Positions 46,828-58,725 are shown, counted from the stretch's first letter. The stretch is DNA of 64,000 nt from Apodemus sylvaticus (GCF_947179515.1 NC_067492.1:11016847-11080846), one strand, 5' to 3'. Notes: generated from the sequence alone by a model not told the origin. A program made the numbers and translations.

Positions 46828-46831
<4 letters not shown>
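45929..46831. other. Unassigned unique sequence
   Basis: No recognised repeat or supported exon. Two plus-strand frames overlap at 46226-46662. A short (AAT)n lies near 46119-46139. Confidence 0.3.
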
Positions 46832-46878
<47 letters not shown>

Positions 46879-46985
46879 CCTGTGTGTGTGTGTGTGATAT
46901 CTATCTGTCTCTCTGTGTATGTCTCTGTGTGTCTTTGTCTTTTTGTATCTCTCTGCCTGTCTCTGTTTCTCTTTCTCTCCCACAA
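46832..46985. repeat. (CT)n(TG)n compound with CT-rich extension
   Basis: (TC)n 46834-46875, then cccc, then (TG)n to 46895, then a degenerate TCTG-rich stretch to about 46980. Confidence 0.9.
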
Positions 46986-47861
46986 ATTAGGTCATATGTC
47001 CTATACCTTTCAATGAAAGATGGCATTCTGCTTCCTCTTCCCTCCTCTCCAAGCCGCCAAGCCTAGTCGCCTCCAACCCCCCTCCCCCTCACACACACAA
47101 TACCTAAGACAACCCGAATTACTGCTTATATCTAGTGCCACCTAGAAACCTGTAAGAGAAGAAACATTTTTGCCCTCCATTGTGGAATCTTCTTTCACTT
47201 CCGGACCCCATCAGGCTATCCCTGGAGGCCATGTTTCTGTCTCTGATGAGGCTCCTGCTCATGATTCCATAGCTCTCTCAATAAATTTCTGAAGGGTGAT
47301 TGATCTCAGCTTCACTGCTAAGAACCTTCCATCTTCTCTTTCAGTACCACCAAGGGTGGCGCTGCTCTGTCGTTCCCAGTTACCATCCTTGTGGCCCTTT
47401 CTTGTCTATTAGTTCAAGGACAACTAGAAGAGGCAAGGAATGCTAGGCATACAGAGAACCAAAAGAGCATCCCAAGTCATTGATTCACAATATTTCCTGA
47501 GTCACTGTTTCATAAAGGAAAGATTTAATGGAACTTTAGAATGTGAAGAAGATTGGTGGTGGGGGTGGGGCTCCCATCTGAATGGAGTACAGAGCATCCA
47601 ACATCCAACCACAGGCTCCCTTCTCAGCTACCTGGACAGTTACCAAGAGAGATCCACGGAATCAAGTGTTCTTTGAGATACAGAATCATTAGTCAGATCA
47701 ATTATTAGATTAATTAGGCTGTTAATCTGATAGCCTGAGTAGGGTCACGGATCTGAGAAAGACAGATTTGCTTGGGCTTCAGTCTGTTGCTCCCATCATA
47801 GTAAGCTGTTATTTGGGCAGGAAGAATTATTTAGCGATGGGGGAAAAGTTAAGTTGGATGG
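46986..47861. other. Unassigned unique sequence
   Basis: No recognised repeat or exon. A short CAC tract occurs at about 47090-47099. Confidence 0.3.
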
Positions 47862-48196
47862 TGTAGTTTGAATATAAAATGTCCCCCAGAGGCTCAGGGG
47901 TGTGGACACTGAGCCTGCTGGAGGTGCTGGTTGGGAAGGTTATGGAGTCTTTAGAAGGTAGAGCCTTGATGGAGGAAGGAAGTATATCACTGGGGTGGGC
48001 CTTGGGGTTCATTTTCTGGACACACTTGTTCTTTAGCTCTGCTTCCTCAGTGTGGAAACAACATGATGGGTCGTGTGTTCTCCCCACCATCATGGCCTCT
48101 ATTCCTTCAGAACTGAAAACCAAAGCAAGCCCTTTCTCCTGTAAGTTACTCTTGCCAGGATATTTTATCATGGTAGCAGGGAAAGAAACTAATACA
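47862..48196 (-). mobile_element. LTR-like rodent repeat
   Basis: On the minus strand it starts tgtattagtttctttccctg and ends gacattttatattcaaact...aca. Internal words (accttctaaagactccataac, ccagcaggctcagtg) match the group at 35665 and 57145. Termini on plus are tgtagtttg and ctaataca. No target-site duplication was found. Confidence 0.6.
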
Positions 48197-48545
48197 AAAG
48201 TCTTAAATCTGAGGATATGGTGGGGACAGCCACATGTCAGTACCCACCATAGGCATGAGGTAGTCACACACAGTGGAGCTGGCGAGAGAAGTGCATCATC
48301 TCCTTACTGTGGGAGCTCCCATGACAGGGATGATAAATGACAACCAACACTGAACAAAAGTCCCTCACTTACAAGAAAGAACCAAAGAAGGGATGTTGTG
48401 AGCATCAGGGGTGAAGATTTGAGATGTTGTCTGAAGATGAAAGATTTGGTATATTGTTTTGAGGCGGAATTTGATACTCACTTTGAATTAGGCTAAAGTA
48501 GGCCATCTATGGAGGAGACTGTGGCTAAGATGCCAATCCTCTCCA
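48197..48545. other. Unassigned unique sequence
   Basis: No recognised element. Confidence 0.3.
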
Positions 48546-48547
48546 TT

Positions 48548-48700
48548 CAGACAGTTATTTTTCTTTTTTCTTTTTTATTAGATATTTCCTTTATTTTCAT
48601 TTCAAATGTTGTCCCCTTTCCTCATTTTCCCTCCAAAAACACCCTATCCCTTCCCTTCTCCCCCTGCTCACCAACCCACCCACTCCCGCTTAACCTATCC
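48548..48700 (-). mobile_element. L1 3' end fragment
   Basis: Plus strand: ttttttattagatatttcc, tttattttcatttcaaatg, ttgtcccctttcctcat, followed by a C-rich segment (ccctatcccttcccttctcc...cacccactcccgctt). This is the reverse complement of a murine L1 3' UTR end with its G-rich tract. Confidence 0.8.
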
Positions 48701-49009
48701 ATAGCTTCTCTGCAGTTCAGCCTCTGGAGCAGGAAAACAGAATCTGTGAAGCCCACATGTCCTGTTCCTGAGGGATATTATTACAGCTTCAAGAATTTAA
48801 TGAGCCAATTTTAAACACCAATTTTTAAAGTGAAACTATTGGCACTAATAATTAAATAACCCCAAAGCAGCAAATACCCAAAATATATCACTTTCTAATT
48901 ATGTTTCTATAGTTTCTCTTTGTGCCCATGACATTATATATAGATATGAGATCCATACGGCAGAAATACAGGAATGGGGCACAACCACACAGCTTGTTCT
49001 TGGAGGCAG
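48701..49009. other. Unassigned sequence
   Basis: No recognised element. The left side may still be diverged L1. Confidence 0.3.
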
Positions 49010-49082
49010 AAATCTTGGGAATCTAACCCAAGTCCTTGTGCCTGGCAGGCAAGCACTCAACCACTGAGCCACACAACCACAG
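49010..49082 (-). mobile_element. ID-like SINE fragment
   Basis: gaatctaacccaagtccttgtgcctggcaggcaagcactcaaccactgagcca corresponds to the reverse complement of a tRNA/ID-type SINE head. Confidence 0.55.
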
Positions 49083-49337
49083 ATCTCCCCAACCCCACAC
49101 ACACCTGAATTCACCAATGCTTGATTGCATCTTGCAGTCAACCTCGTGGGGATAGTCCCTCTATGGAAATGGGCAAAGATTACAAACCAATGCTTAAAGA
49201 TCTCTGGTTGATGCTCAACAAGACCTCTTGAAGGACTCCATAGTGTGTCTCTGGTTGATGTTTTCTACAAGGCCTGGGTGGATTTTCCCAAGTGGATTTG
49301 CTGCTATGTGATCAATGAGTCCTGGTTTTTTTTAAAT
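49083..49337. other. Unassigned sequence with a duplicated word
   Basis: A repeated tctctggttgatg word occurs at 49201-49213 and 49248-49260. No further structure recognised. Confidence 0.4.
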
Positions 49338-49366
49338 TTGTTTGTTTGTTTGTTTGTTTGTTTAAG
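49338..49366. repeat. (TTTG)n microsatellite
   Basis: About seven TTTG units. Confidence 0.92.
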
Positions 49367-49466
49367 CTTTCTTTAGGAAAGGTTGGCAATTTGGGTGTCC
49401 GAGAGTTGGAAAACGGCACAGGTATTAAAGTCAGAGCTTGCAGCCATTTCAAGTCACATTAGCAGA

Positions 49467-49665
49467 CAGGGGCTGGCAAGACAATTCAGTGTTAAGAACC
49501 CTTGCTGCTCTTGCAGAGGATCAGGGATCAGTTCCCAGCACCCACATCAGGAACCACACAATCCAGCTCTTTCTCCACCTCCAGGAGATGTAATGCCCTG
49601 GGCTCTCCCCCAAAATAGTGCATGTATGTGGTGTACAGAAATCCATAAAACTAAATAAATAATAT
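49467..49665 (+). mobile_element. B2/B3 SINE
   Basis: Sense order: caggggctggcaagacaatt, cagtgttaagaacccttgct, gctcttgcagaggatcagg, gatcagttcccagcacccac (B box), then a body with tccacctccaggagatg and a 3' end ataaaactaaataaataat. Confidence 0.82.
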
Positions 49666-49691
49666 TTAGATTGCATCATGTCCTTTTTGAA

Positions 49692-49805
49692 GACTTGTGT
49701 TTGGGTCCTAGCTCTCACATCTAGCAGTTTACAAACAACATAACTCCACCTCCAGGGTGTTTCAACACATACACATGCACATAATTCAAAATAAAATAAA
49801 TTTTA
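49692..49805 (+). mobile_element. B2/B3 SINE, 5'-truncated
   Basis: gtgtttgggtcctagctctcac, taactccacctccagggtg and ttcaaaataaaataaatttta are the internal and 3' parts of a second B3-type copy, lacking the tRNA-like head. It lies about 25 bp after the previous SINE. Confidence 0.65.
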
Positions 49806-51285
49806 GTGTTGCAACAGTCATTCAAAAAAAATCTGCAAGTGTCTATTAAAACCAGGCACCAGGAAAAACCGTTTAGAATTCTCTTGCAGGATGGTGCAGG
49901 AGAATGTTCTAGACACTTGGAACATGGTAGGCAGAACGGCAAGAGTGGGAGGAGGGCACAGGCACAAGGCTCCACAACAAAGAGGAGGAGGGAAAACTTC
50001 CCCTCTGCATCCGGCCATCCTTCATTGCCAAGGTCTCTGCCCAAGCATTGACAGTCCCGGGAAATCGGTTATTAGCTCTACTACATCTGCAGTTATTACT
50101 CCCTTCAACCCACTCACACCTCGGGCCATCCCATTTACATAATGAGAAAGAGAATCTGCTGGCAAAGACGGTGTGTGTGTGTGTTGAGTGTCACCAGCCT
50201 GCCTTGTTAGTTGATACAGTAAATAACACTTGCGTCCCAGGCTGCGGTGCTGGGGGACATTCTGTTAATTTTACTTATCATCTTGTTTCCCCCAATTTGG
50301 TTGTGGAGCTTTTCAGAGAACTGCTCAGACGAAGGGGGACGTGGGTACCATTTCATGGTGCTTTAGTCATGATGTTGCTGGGAGATCACGTGACCGATTG
50401 GCTCCCCTGTTGAGTGGTGCAGGCTGGATCCACTTCTTTCTGTGCATTTTGACTTTGACCTGAGAGTATTTTCACAAACTCACCTGTGGGTGGGCTCAGA
50501 TTTCTCCTCTGCCCAACAGCCCTGTATACCCTTAGACACTAAAAGTTCCAGGCAGAACGAGCCACAAAATTAGCAGGGATGGATGTAAGATGAAAATGTG
50601 GGGTTCCTTGTTCTAATAGCAGGCAGAGAGCTTTTGGTTTCTCCCCTTTCTCTGCTTACTGTGGTGTTTTGATTTACTACATGAAAAGCCAAAGGGTAAA
50701 TATAGACCCTCTTAGGCACCAGGAGTTCTCCCTTGTGGTTCTGCCTGGGTTGAACCTATACCTGACTTAACCGGTCCAGACTCAGAGCTCTGGCCCGTGC
50801 TGAAGAAAGGGGCTGAGACACTGGGCTGGCTGAGGGAGCAATTGGCTAAGAACCCGCCCCAGGAAAGCAGGTCTGCCTTGGATATGAAGCTACAGACTCC
50901 AGTTCATACATCATTGGCCCATTAAACATCACATGTAGAACACTCTTGAAAATACATCAGGGATTTCAAGTCCATGACCTCTGAACATGAACGCTATAAA
51001 TACATATGTGTCTTGTGAACACGGAGCATCGTGTGATCTTTAATGGACCAGACCTATGGAGATACCCTTGACTGTAAACCTGACCTGTGCTATCCGGCAC
51101 TGCGGCAGCTGACACACACCACACAGCTTTGCATGTGAAAGCACACACTACGGAATGCGGGTGTCAGAAACAGAGAAGGACGTGAAGAGGGTGGGAGTGG
51201 CAGGGGTGGGAGTGGCAGGGATCAGACTCAAGAGAGAACTGCTCCCATGTGTTTGCTGACAGCTGCTGGCTGTCAATCATTCCAT
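49806..51285. other. Unassigned unique sequence
   Basis: Overlapping opposite-strand frames at 49721-50142 have no domain. A short tandem duplication, gggtgggagtggcag, is repeated at 51189-51221. Confidence 0.35.
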
Positions 51286-51289
51286 TCCT

Positions 51290-51485
51290 GCTAGAGCCAG
51301 CAGCTTCTATGCCTAAATGAAAAAATATCCGAAGGCAGTTGTTTTAAGTGACCAGCCGTAGCATTAAAAGAGCTTGCTAATTATTTACTAAATGCATGTG
51401 TTCAGTCATAACCCAAATGTGGATTTTACAGTCTTTGCCTCTGCTTTGGAGAGGAAAAGGCAGTTTAAGCCAAGCTCTTGATTCT
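51290..51485. promoter_or_regulatory. Candidate conserved non-coding element
   Basis: Repeat-free block with agagcttgctaattatttac, aaatgcatgtgttcag and tatccgaaggcagttg. Composition only. Confidence 0.22.
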
Positions 51486-53320
51486 AGATGTTAACAAGCT
51501 CCAGGTAGACTTAGGGAGAACTGCTCATGCTGTTCTGTCCAACTCCCATTGGCTGGAAGCATTCTGTCCGATTTCTTTTCTTTCTTTTCGTTATCACAAC
51601 AGCAAAAGTATGTCATGTAAAGTCTTCCCTCTCTGCCTGAGTCCTTCTTAAGACAACAGCGAGAGAGGAAAACAAGCTCAGCTTACAGGCAATTCCTGGG
51701 CAGCAGCTCCAGTTTCCCACTGGGTCGGTCATTAGAGTCTAACATACAGCCTGGAAGTGCTTCCGTCTTCTTCTATAGACTCAGTAAGAGGAAAATCCAA
51801 CGAGATCCCCCGAAACAAAGAGAACACAATAAAAAAAAAGTAAGATAAAATTGGAGTCTGGCAGTAATACACCCTTGGGCCAAGATCTGTGAGGCTGGCT
51901 TTCCAAAAACAGATTAAAGAACAGACATCCTTCCTGGATGTCCAGGAAAGTTCTGGTCATTTAGATCAAGACCCAGCTTGTTTACTTAGCAAGAAAGATA
52001 TTCTTACTTCTGGCCAGAGATCCCCTTCCCATCTGCTTCCTGATTTATGTCTACCACTGTCCACCAAACACTGATGCCTGAGGGAAGTACTCACCACTTA
52101 ACCTGTGTAACTCCAGCTTCTAGAACTCACACAGGTTCTTACGGCTGACATAAGTGACTCCTTTGAGCGCAACACTTCCACAGACAGTTGGCTGAAGGGG
52201 TTGTTGAGAATTCTCAATGCAAGGATAATCCCTTCCATGATGCCTAATTAGGAAGCTGACAACTTTATTCCCATGTGCCCATCAGTCAACCTACCAAATA
52301 TTCATTCTTATATAGTCACTGGAAAAAAATATCAGCCACAAGTTTCCATGGATCTACCTGCATGGGTGTACTGCTACAGAAGTGAGGAGATGGGAGGGAT
52401 GATAAAAGAGTGGAAAGGAAGTGATTTTGGTCAAGCCTTTGCTTACATACAAAATAGTCTAATGTATTAAATTTAATAAAGATGCACTCTATCTGCAGGG
52501 TTGGAGCTGCATCCTAGACCTTCCATGTAGAATGGTCTGACATGGATTATAAAGAACAGAGACACTGGCACTCAACAAAGACATCTGAAGTCTGCATGGG
52601 ACTCACAGCAGGTTGGCACAGAGACAAAATTGGCTATTGTCATTCTACTTCCTGGAAATTCTCTGGGTGCCTGGTTTGTTACACAACAATGGACTGGTGT
52701 GCCTCTCTCCTGTGCACTGTTCAATCGCCGTCCATTTGGAGCGATCTCTTTCATCTGTCCCCTATTTGTCTTTTGGCAGCTGTGTCCCACTGGTGACTCA
52801 CTGTGAGGTCACAATCCAAGGGAAACAAAACAACAAAACCCGAAGAAGGCCTGACTCTTGTCCACATGGAATCAAAGTTCAACTCTCAGAACTGCCTCTC
52901 CACTCATGACCACCGAGAGATTACTCAGAGCCCATTTTCACTGACAAATTGCACACGCAATTAAGGGCAGGAACCATCATCTTGTCCTGGGAGTCAGAAG
53001 AAAAGGAGCAAACCATGCTCTACTTAGCCAATTCATTGCCTTGTACAGCAAAGGCCTCTTCCGAATAGGAACATGGACAGGCTACAATAATGAGGGTCAT
53101 TTCCTGCAGACTGTGGAGCCAGTCTCTTTTCTTAGTAGATGTACGTCACACTGTGGAGAAGCAGCCAGGCCTTTGGCAGAGTCCGTAGCTGTGACATTAA
53201 AAAGCCAGTGAGTCACACAGGACCGTTCAGCTTCTGGGTCAGATGGCAGTGGGGGGCAGGGCTAGGGAGGACACAAACTTTTCCTCTAGACTTTTCTGCA
53301 CTGGGAAAGACTTGAAAAGT
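51486..53320. other. Unassigned unique sequence
   Basis: No recognised repeat or exon in 1.8 kb. Small frames near 52273 and 52542-52909 have no domain. Confidence 0.3.
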
Positions 53321-53321
53321 C

Positions 53322-53632
53322 AGCTGAGCTGATGATATAGTAAAGTGTTGGCTGTGCAAGATGAAGACCTGAGTTCGAGTCCCCAGCACCTGTGTTTTTA
53401 AAACTGCTGAGCATATACCACAGGGCTGTCACCCCAACACTGGGGAAACAGAGACCCAGGGATCCCTGAGACTTGTTGGACAGCCAGCCTAGCCAAATCA
53501 GCCATCTTCAGGTATCACTGAGAGAGATTCTCTTCCTCCATGCCCCCCACAAAAAAGTTGGATGGCTCTGGAGGGACAATAGTCAACAGTGACCTATGGT
53601 CTCTAAATTCATTATCTCCATAAGCACACATA

Positions 53633-53637
<5 letters not shown>
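53322..53637 (+). mobile_element. B4 SINE
   Basis: Sense order: gctgagctgatgatatag, gtgttggctgtgcaagatg, aagacctgagttcgagtccc (B box), ctgtcaccccaacactgggg, aacagagacccaggg and ccagcctagccaaatcagcc. Both tRNA-like and B1-like halves are present. It leads into a microsatellite tail. Confidence 0.85.
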
Positions 53638-53699
<62 letters not shown>

Positions 53700-53752
53700 T
53701 TTTCCACACACCACACCCCCCACATACATATATACATACACAAACATACATA

Positions 53753-53783
<31 letters not shown>
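53638..53783. repeat. (CT)n(CA)n compound SINE tail
   Basis: (CT)n 53640-53667, (CA)n 53668-53698, a CACAT-rich segment, then (CA)n to 53782. It extends the 3' end of the B4 copy. Confidence 0.95.
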
Positions 53784-54615
53784 GAAGAATTCTCAGTTGC
53801 AGCCTATCGGACAGGGAATCCACGATGAAAAGGCAGTCACCATGGTTTTTACAATTCCAACCTTGCTGCTCTTCCTAGAGCCCCAGACTAGACATAATTC
53901 ATATAGTCATACCATGCAGATATTCATAACATATTAAAACATCTTAGAGAAACTAATTTACAGATGAACTCAAAACCTCCAAGGTTTCTGTTTAAACAAC
54001 AAAGCCCTTTAGTTAGCACAGAGGCAGTGATTGTTAAACTCTAACCCGCAATGTTACCAGGGAGATGTTAAGCAGTCCTGTTCCCCAGCATTTCTGGGGC
54101 CATGAGTCTGGGAGAATACCAAGGATTTACATTTCTTACAGATTTTCAGGATTTCCTGATCTAGGGACCCTGCTTTGAAAACCACTCTGCCAAAAGATAA
54201 ATACTTTTCTTCATCATAGTTTATATATATATATATATATATTCCCTTTCCTTCCCTCATGTAATACATATGGAGAAAGCATAAATACCTGAGCAGGGAC
54301 TCCTCTCACCCTGCTGTCTAACAGATCTCTCAGGGATCTTGTTAAATTCTGATCCCAACTCTACAGGCTTTGGGTGGGGTCTGAGACCATGCTTTTCTGT
54401 CCACTCCCAAGTAGAGTGCAGCTGCTGCTCTCAGACCATGGAGTCCATCCTCAGCTGTCATCTGAGGACAGGCCACTCTTCCACCGCACACATGATTTTT
54501 CTTTCTACTTAAGCAGCCCCCATGGCAAGCTAAGCACCTTATATGGGGGGAGCATGCTTTCAATTCCAAAACAATTACATTAGACTGGAAAGTCCTTTGC
54601 ATAGAGGAAGGTTAT
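53784..54615. other. Unassigned unique sequence
   Basis: No recognised repeat apart from a (TA)n of about 20 bp at 54222-54242. Confidence 0.4.
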
Positions 54616-54617
54616 AT

Positions 54618-54835
54618 GTTGAGCTATGGCTATAGCTCAGTAGAAGGATGCTTATCTAGTATGCACAGAGCCCTGGGCATGTGCCTCATTAAACTGGGTG
54701 TGGTGACACACATCTGTAATCTTGTCACTCAGAAGGTTGAAGCGGGCAGATTAGGAGCTCAAGGTGATCCATATGTATATAGAAAGTGTGAGCCTAACCT
54801 GGGATACATAAGACCTTGTCAATAAAAATATAAAT
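54618..54835 (+). mobile_element. B4 SINE
   Basis: Head gagctatggctatagctcag and aggatgcttatctagtatgc, then a shortened B box, aaactgggtgtggtgacaca, tgtaatcttgtcactcag and acataagaccttgtcaat. The B1-like second half is clear. Confidence 0.8.
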
Positions 54836-54880
54836 AATAGATGATAGATAGATATAGATAGATAGATACATAGATAGACA
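54836..54880. repeat. (GATA)n microsatellite
   Basis: About 45 bp of gata with a few single-base interruptions, at the tail of the SINE. Confidence 0.85.
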
Positions 54881-54979
54881 AAGATAGCTATGTGAATTTA
54901 ACAATTCAACATATTCCCAGCATCTATGATTAATGTCTTCACAGCAGAGTTTTTACCATCAGAGATATAAAAATAAAAG

Positions 54980-55145
54980 TATCAGGCTGGCCCTAAACAC
55001 AACAGCTAATACTACAGGCCTTTAATTCAGGGGAAGCAAAGACAGATGGATCTCTGTGAGTTTGTGGCCAGCATGGTCTACATAGTGAGTTTTAGGACAG
55101 TCAGTAATATAGAGAGAGATCCTGTCTTAAAAAACAAACAAAACC
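54980..55145 (+). mobile_element. B1 SINE
   Basis: Sense order: caggctggccctaaacac, tacaggcctttaattcag, gacagatggatctctgtgag, ttgtggccagcatggtctac, agagagatcctgtctta and an A-rich tail with aaacaaacaaa. Confidence 0.85.
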
Positions 55146-55224
55146 AAAGTACCAAAGTCCTAAAAGTAGTCTTATTGATTATATGTGAAGTTAAGTGGTA
55201 AGTTGGATGGAGGAAAGAGAATGA

Positions 55225-55259
55225 ATAGAGAGATGATAGATAGAGCCTTGAAAATAGAT

Positions 55260-55309
<50 letters not shown>

Positions 55310-55470
55310 TGGTGGATGGGTAGGTAGATAGATGGAAATATAGATAGATGATAGATACAGATGATAGTTGATTGATAGATTGTAGCTAGATGATCGATGG
55401 ATAATAGATTGGTACCAGACAGCTAGATAGATGATAGATACATAAATGATAGATGACTGAATGACAGATA
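55225..55470. repeat. (GATA)n array, interrupted
   Basis: Longest pure block about 55254-55308, followed by degenerate gatagatgg/gatagatt units to about 55470. Confidence 0.92.
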
Positions 55471-55770
55471 TGTATGCATTCTTGAGTAAACTCATCTCTG
55501 AAGATGAGTGAACCAATTTTATTGAGTGTCTCCTGGTATATTAAATAAATTATTTGATAGGACCACTTTATTCACAAACAAAAATTTGCAATTAATTATA
55601 CGTGTGAAAGGGGGAGGGGCGTTTGAGCCTTATTTTCAGCAGCAGGTTTGAGAAGAATCCTGAATTCCTGGGGTCTTTTTTCACTACCAATGATGAGGGG
55701 GACGTTCTACACTTTCGCTGATGCAAGCTCTCTAGAATCATGCAGACTTTAAAGAGCATGTCAAAGTACC
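55471..55770. other. Unassigned unique sequence
   Basis: No recognised repeat or exon. Confidence 0.3.
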
Positions 55771-55774
55771 ATCC

Positions 55775-56136
55775 TGTCATAGTTTCACTGTCAGCTTGAC
55801 ACGCCAAGTAAAGGGAACCTCGGCTGAGGAACTGCTTCCATCTTATTGGCCTGTGCTCATGTCAATGGGAGCCTTTTCTTGATTGCTAAGTGAGGTAGGA
55901 TAGCCCAAGCCCACTGTGGGTGGTACCATCCTTATGCAGGTGGCCTGGGTGAGACAGGGAGCAAGCCAGTAAGCAGTTTTCTTTCAAAGCTCCTGCCTCT
56001 GCTCCTGACTGAGTTCTGTCCCTGCCTTCCCTCAACACTGATCTGTAACTTATAAGATGAAATAAACCCATTTCTCCCGGAGTTGGTTTTGAACATGGTA
56101 TTTCATCACAGGAATAGAAAAGCAAACTGCAGCACA
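55775..56136 (-). mobile_element. Rodent interspersed repeat, LTR-like
   Basis: On the minus strand it begins tgtgctgcagtttgcttttc and ends tcaagctgacagtgaaact...gaca, so TG...CA termini. Internal ggtaccacccacagtgggc and atgagcacaggccaat match the group at 27990-28475. About 360 bp. No clear flanking duplication. Confidence 0.7.
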
Positions 56137-56754
56137 CCCAATATCCAGATGACTGAAGAATGTGGACACACATGTACATATGTGAATATGTACATGTATA
56201 TGGATGAATAGATGTGTATATAAATATATATGACCCTTTTGTGTTGCCAGTTAGGTTTAAGAGCAGTTAATGCCGGCTAATGTAATTAAGCCTGTGAGTG
56301 AGCGGCTACACTTTGGTGGTATTAGCAAACGTTTCCATAGTTTGGAGAAAGAAGTTGGCAATCTGTAAGCATGAGAAACCCAACAGTTGCTAACCGAGTT
56401 GGCAATCTTACCTTGCAAAATTACTTTCTGGAAATAAAACAAGACAAGGCTGCATTGGAACCTAGTAGCTTTCCACTCCAGAAGAATGGGAGGGCAAGAC
56501 ATTTGCTTTGTAGTCTGGGAACGGCTTCTTACATAATGGCTTATTAATGTATCTAAGTGTCACTGTATTTATGGCCTGTACGAAAAGAAGATGCTGGTGA
56601 CAGGCTCCAGTGATGGTCTTCAATAGGACCATAAAGAACATCCTAACCAAAAAAGTCAGAGCTGTGGCTCCATCAAGGAAGTAACGTTATGGGCCAACCC
56701 CACCTGCTGCTTCCATTTCTAGGTTCTGTGGAAGTCAGAAATTCTGGAGCTCAA
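56137..56754. other. Unassigned sequence
   Basis: A short CATA-rich patch at 56160-56230, otherwise unique. No exon recognised. Confidence 0.35.
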
Positions 56755-56755
56755 G

Positions 56756-56897
56756 GGTTGATGCTGCAGCTAAGGGTGCTTGCTGCTCTTGCAGAGGGCC
56801 TGAGCTCAAACCCTAACCCATGCTCACAACTGCCTGAACTTCCGTTCCTGGGTATTCCATGACCTCTTCTGGCCTCCACTGACACTGCATACACATG

Positions 56898-56941
<44 letters not shown>

Positions 56942-56975
56942 ATGCACACTAAATCTCTTTTGAAGGTAAGATAAT
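56756..56975 (+). mobile_element. B2/B3 SINE with CA tail
   Basis: Sense order: ggttgatgctgcagctaagg, gtgcttgctgctcttgcag, agggcctgagctcaaacc (B box), tcttctggcctccactgac, then (CA)n at 56904-56940 and a 3' end actaaatctctttt. Confidence 0.85.
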
Positions 56976-57144
56976 TAGAACTTGAATCTGGGCTCTACCC
57001 CTTTGCAGTGGTCTACTAGCAGACCTATGATATTTCTGATCTTAAATCTTTCTTTCTTGTTGCTCTCTGTCCTCACACAGAATTATCAGTGAGATACAGA
57101 GCTGCTGGGATGTTTGTGGACAAGAGTACACAGTGGCTTCTCCT

Positions 57145-57478
57145 TGTCCATAATCAAATACCCAGTGAGGGAACTTAAGGAGAAAGGGTTTAGTTTGGGC
57201 TTAGAATACAAGGAAATGCAGTCCATCACAGTGTGGGGGGCATGGAACAGGAGTGTCGGGGGGCTAAGGGCATCGTGCCCACCTGCAGGAAGCAAGAGGC
57301 AGACAGGAAGTGGGGCTGCACTATCAGCACCAAGGCAGACCTCTAGGAACCCACGTTTCCCCATTAGGCTCCACCTCCTAAAGGTTTCACCACCTTCCAA
57401 AACATCAGCAACGGCTGCAGGCCCCATGCTCAGACATGGCTCTATGGGCAACATTTCACACTCAAGTTTAAAGTGATG
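57145..57478 (+). mobile_element. LTR-like rodent repeat
   Basis: Sense order: gaacttaaggagaaagggtt, agtccatcacagtgtgggg, ccccattaggctccacctc, taaaggtttcaccaccttcc and gggcaacatttcacactc. The same group as 35665-36440 and 47862-48196. Confidence 0.68.
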
Positions 57479-57509
57479 CAATCAGATGTTACTACAAGAT
57501 GCCATTTAC

Positions 57510-57655
57510 AGCCTCTGTACCTCAGGCAAGTGACCCAGGAAGCCTATGCCTCAGTTTCTTCTTCAGTACCATAAGGAGATAAATGCCCATAAAATAGAGT
57601 ATAAAGTATTCAGAGGCATTTACCGTGGCACCTCCCACACAGGCAGTGTTCAATT
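57510..57655 (+). mobile_element. MIR SINE
   Basis: caggcaagtgacccagg, atgcctcagtttcttcttcag and a diverged 3' half follow sense MIR order. Confidence 0.6.
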
Positions 57656-57784
57656 GCAGTCATTAGTGCCTGTCTATCCAAGAGTCATGGGGAGGGGGAA
57701 GAGTCCATTTTTCACCCTGCTGTGCAGATTGAGGAAGCAAAGGATGTGATATTCTAGAAGGCAGCCTAGAGATTTATGTCTGAA

Positions 57785-57808
57785 GGGAGAGAGAGAGAGG
57801 GAGGGTGG

Positions 57809-57879
<71 letters not shown>

Positions 57880-57882
57880 AGG

Positions 57883-57949
<67 letters not shown>
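57785..57949. repeat. (GA)n microsatellite
   Basis: About 165 bp, with a (GGGA)n interruption at about 57870-57888, making two long GA blocks. It is the longest GA array in the window. Leu/Ser and Arg/Glu frames are artefacts. Confidence 0.95.
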
Positions 57950-57953
<4 letters not shown>

Positions 57954-58383
57954 CTCAACCAGTACAACTAAGGTTAGTTCATCCACTCCTAGGTTTAGAA
58001 AACAAAATAACTGGGAGCCAGAGACACTGTCCCAAATTCAAACTACTGCCGCCCACGAACAGAGGCACACAGTTGTTCATTCCCTGTCAAGCAGGAAGTG
58101 TGGCTTGTGAAAAATGACTTCAAGGAGGAAGAAATTAGAGCTGAAACAGACACCATTTTTCAGTGTTCACTATAATTACTAGTGCAACAGTCAGCCTTTC
58201 GCTTTGCCTTGGAAAGTTGCTGCTGGATTTTCTAGAAACAGGGTGGAGAGGGGTGCCATGTCTTCCTGTCGCCTGAGCCCATAGGAACCAGTAAGCACTT
58301 AGGGAAGTAGTAGGGGAGAACCCCAATTGTCTGAGATTAATGGCTCTCTTAGCCTCATTTCCCCTAAGAAACACCTGGAGAGC
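57950..58383. other. Unassigned unique sequence
   Basis: No recognised repeat or exon. Confidence 0.3.
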
Positions 58384-58624
58384 ACCAGGAAGATGGCGGT
58401 CAGTAAAGGGCTTGCCGCAAAAGCATGGAGACTTGAATTCAGTGTTCAGAATCCACACAACAAATGCTGAGCACACAGTGGGTGCTTCCAACCCGAGCAG
58501 TGAGGAGACAGAGGCAGCCAGATACCTGAGCAGCAAGCCTAACGTATTCATAATGTTCCAGTGTGATCTTACAGCAAAAGACCTAGGCAGACAATGTATG
58601 AGGAATCCGCTCTGCCACTCTAGC

Positions 58625-58627
<3 letters not shown>
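58384..58627 (+). mobile_element. B4 SINE
   Basis: Sense order: aggaagatggcggtcagtaa, agggcttgccgcaaaagc, agacttgaattcagtgttc (B box), cagtgggtgcttccaacccg, agcagtgaggagacagagg. The tail begins the adjacent microsatellite. Confidence 0.72.
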
Positions 58628-58666
<39 letters not shown>

Positions 58667-58676
58667 GGGGGGGGGG

Positions 58677-58723
<47 letters not shown>
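58628..58723. repeat. (CA)n G-run (GA)n compound tract
   Basis: (CA)n 58628-58664, a run of about 13 G at 58665-58677, then (GA)n to 58723. Confidence 0.95.

Positions 58724-58725
<2 letters not shown>

Noticed and set aside
47879..48340. 153-codon plus-strand frame and its 146-codon opposite-strand partner
   Set aside because: Both lie within an LTR-like rodent repeat found elsewhere in the window; no retroviral protein motif is present.
53380..53400. tRNA gene, from a gttcgagtcccc B box
   Set aside because: It is the internal promoter box of a tRNA-derived B4 SINE; no cloverleaf surrounds it.
55254..55308. CRISPR-like regular repeat array
   Set aside because: It is a contiguous (GATA)n with no spacers, and CRISPR arrays are not expected in rodent nuclear DNA.
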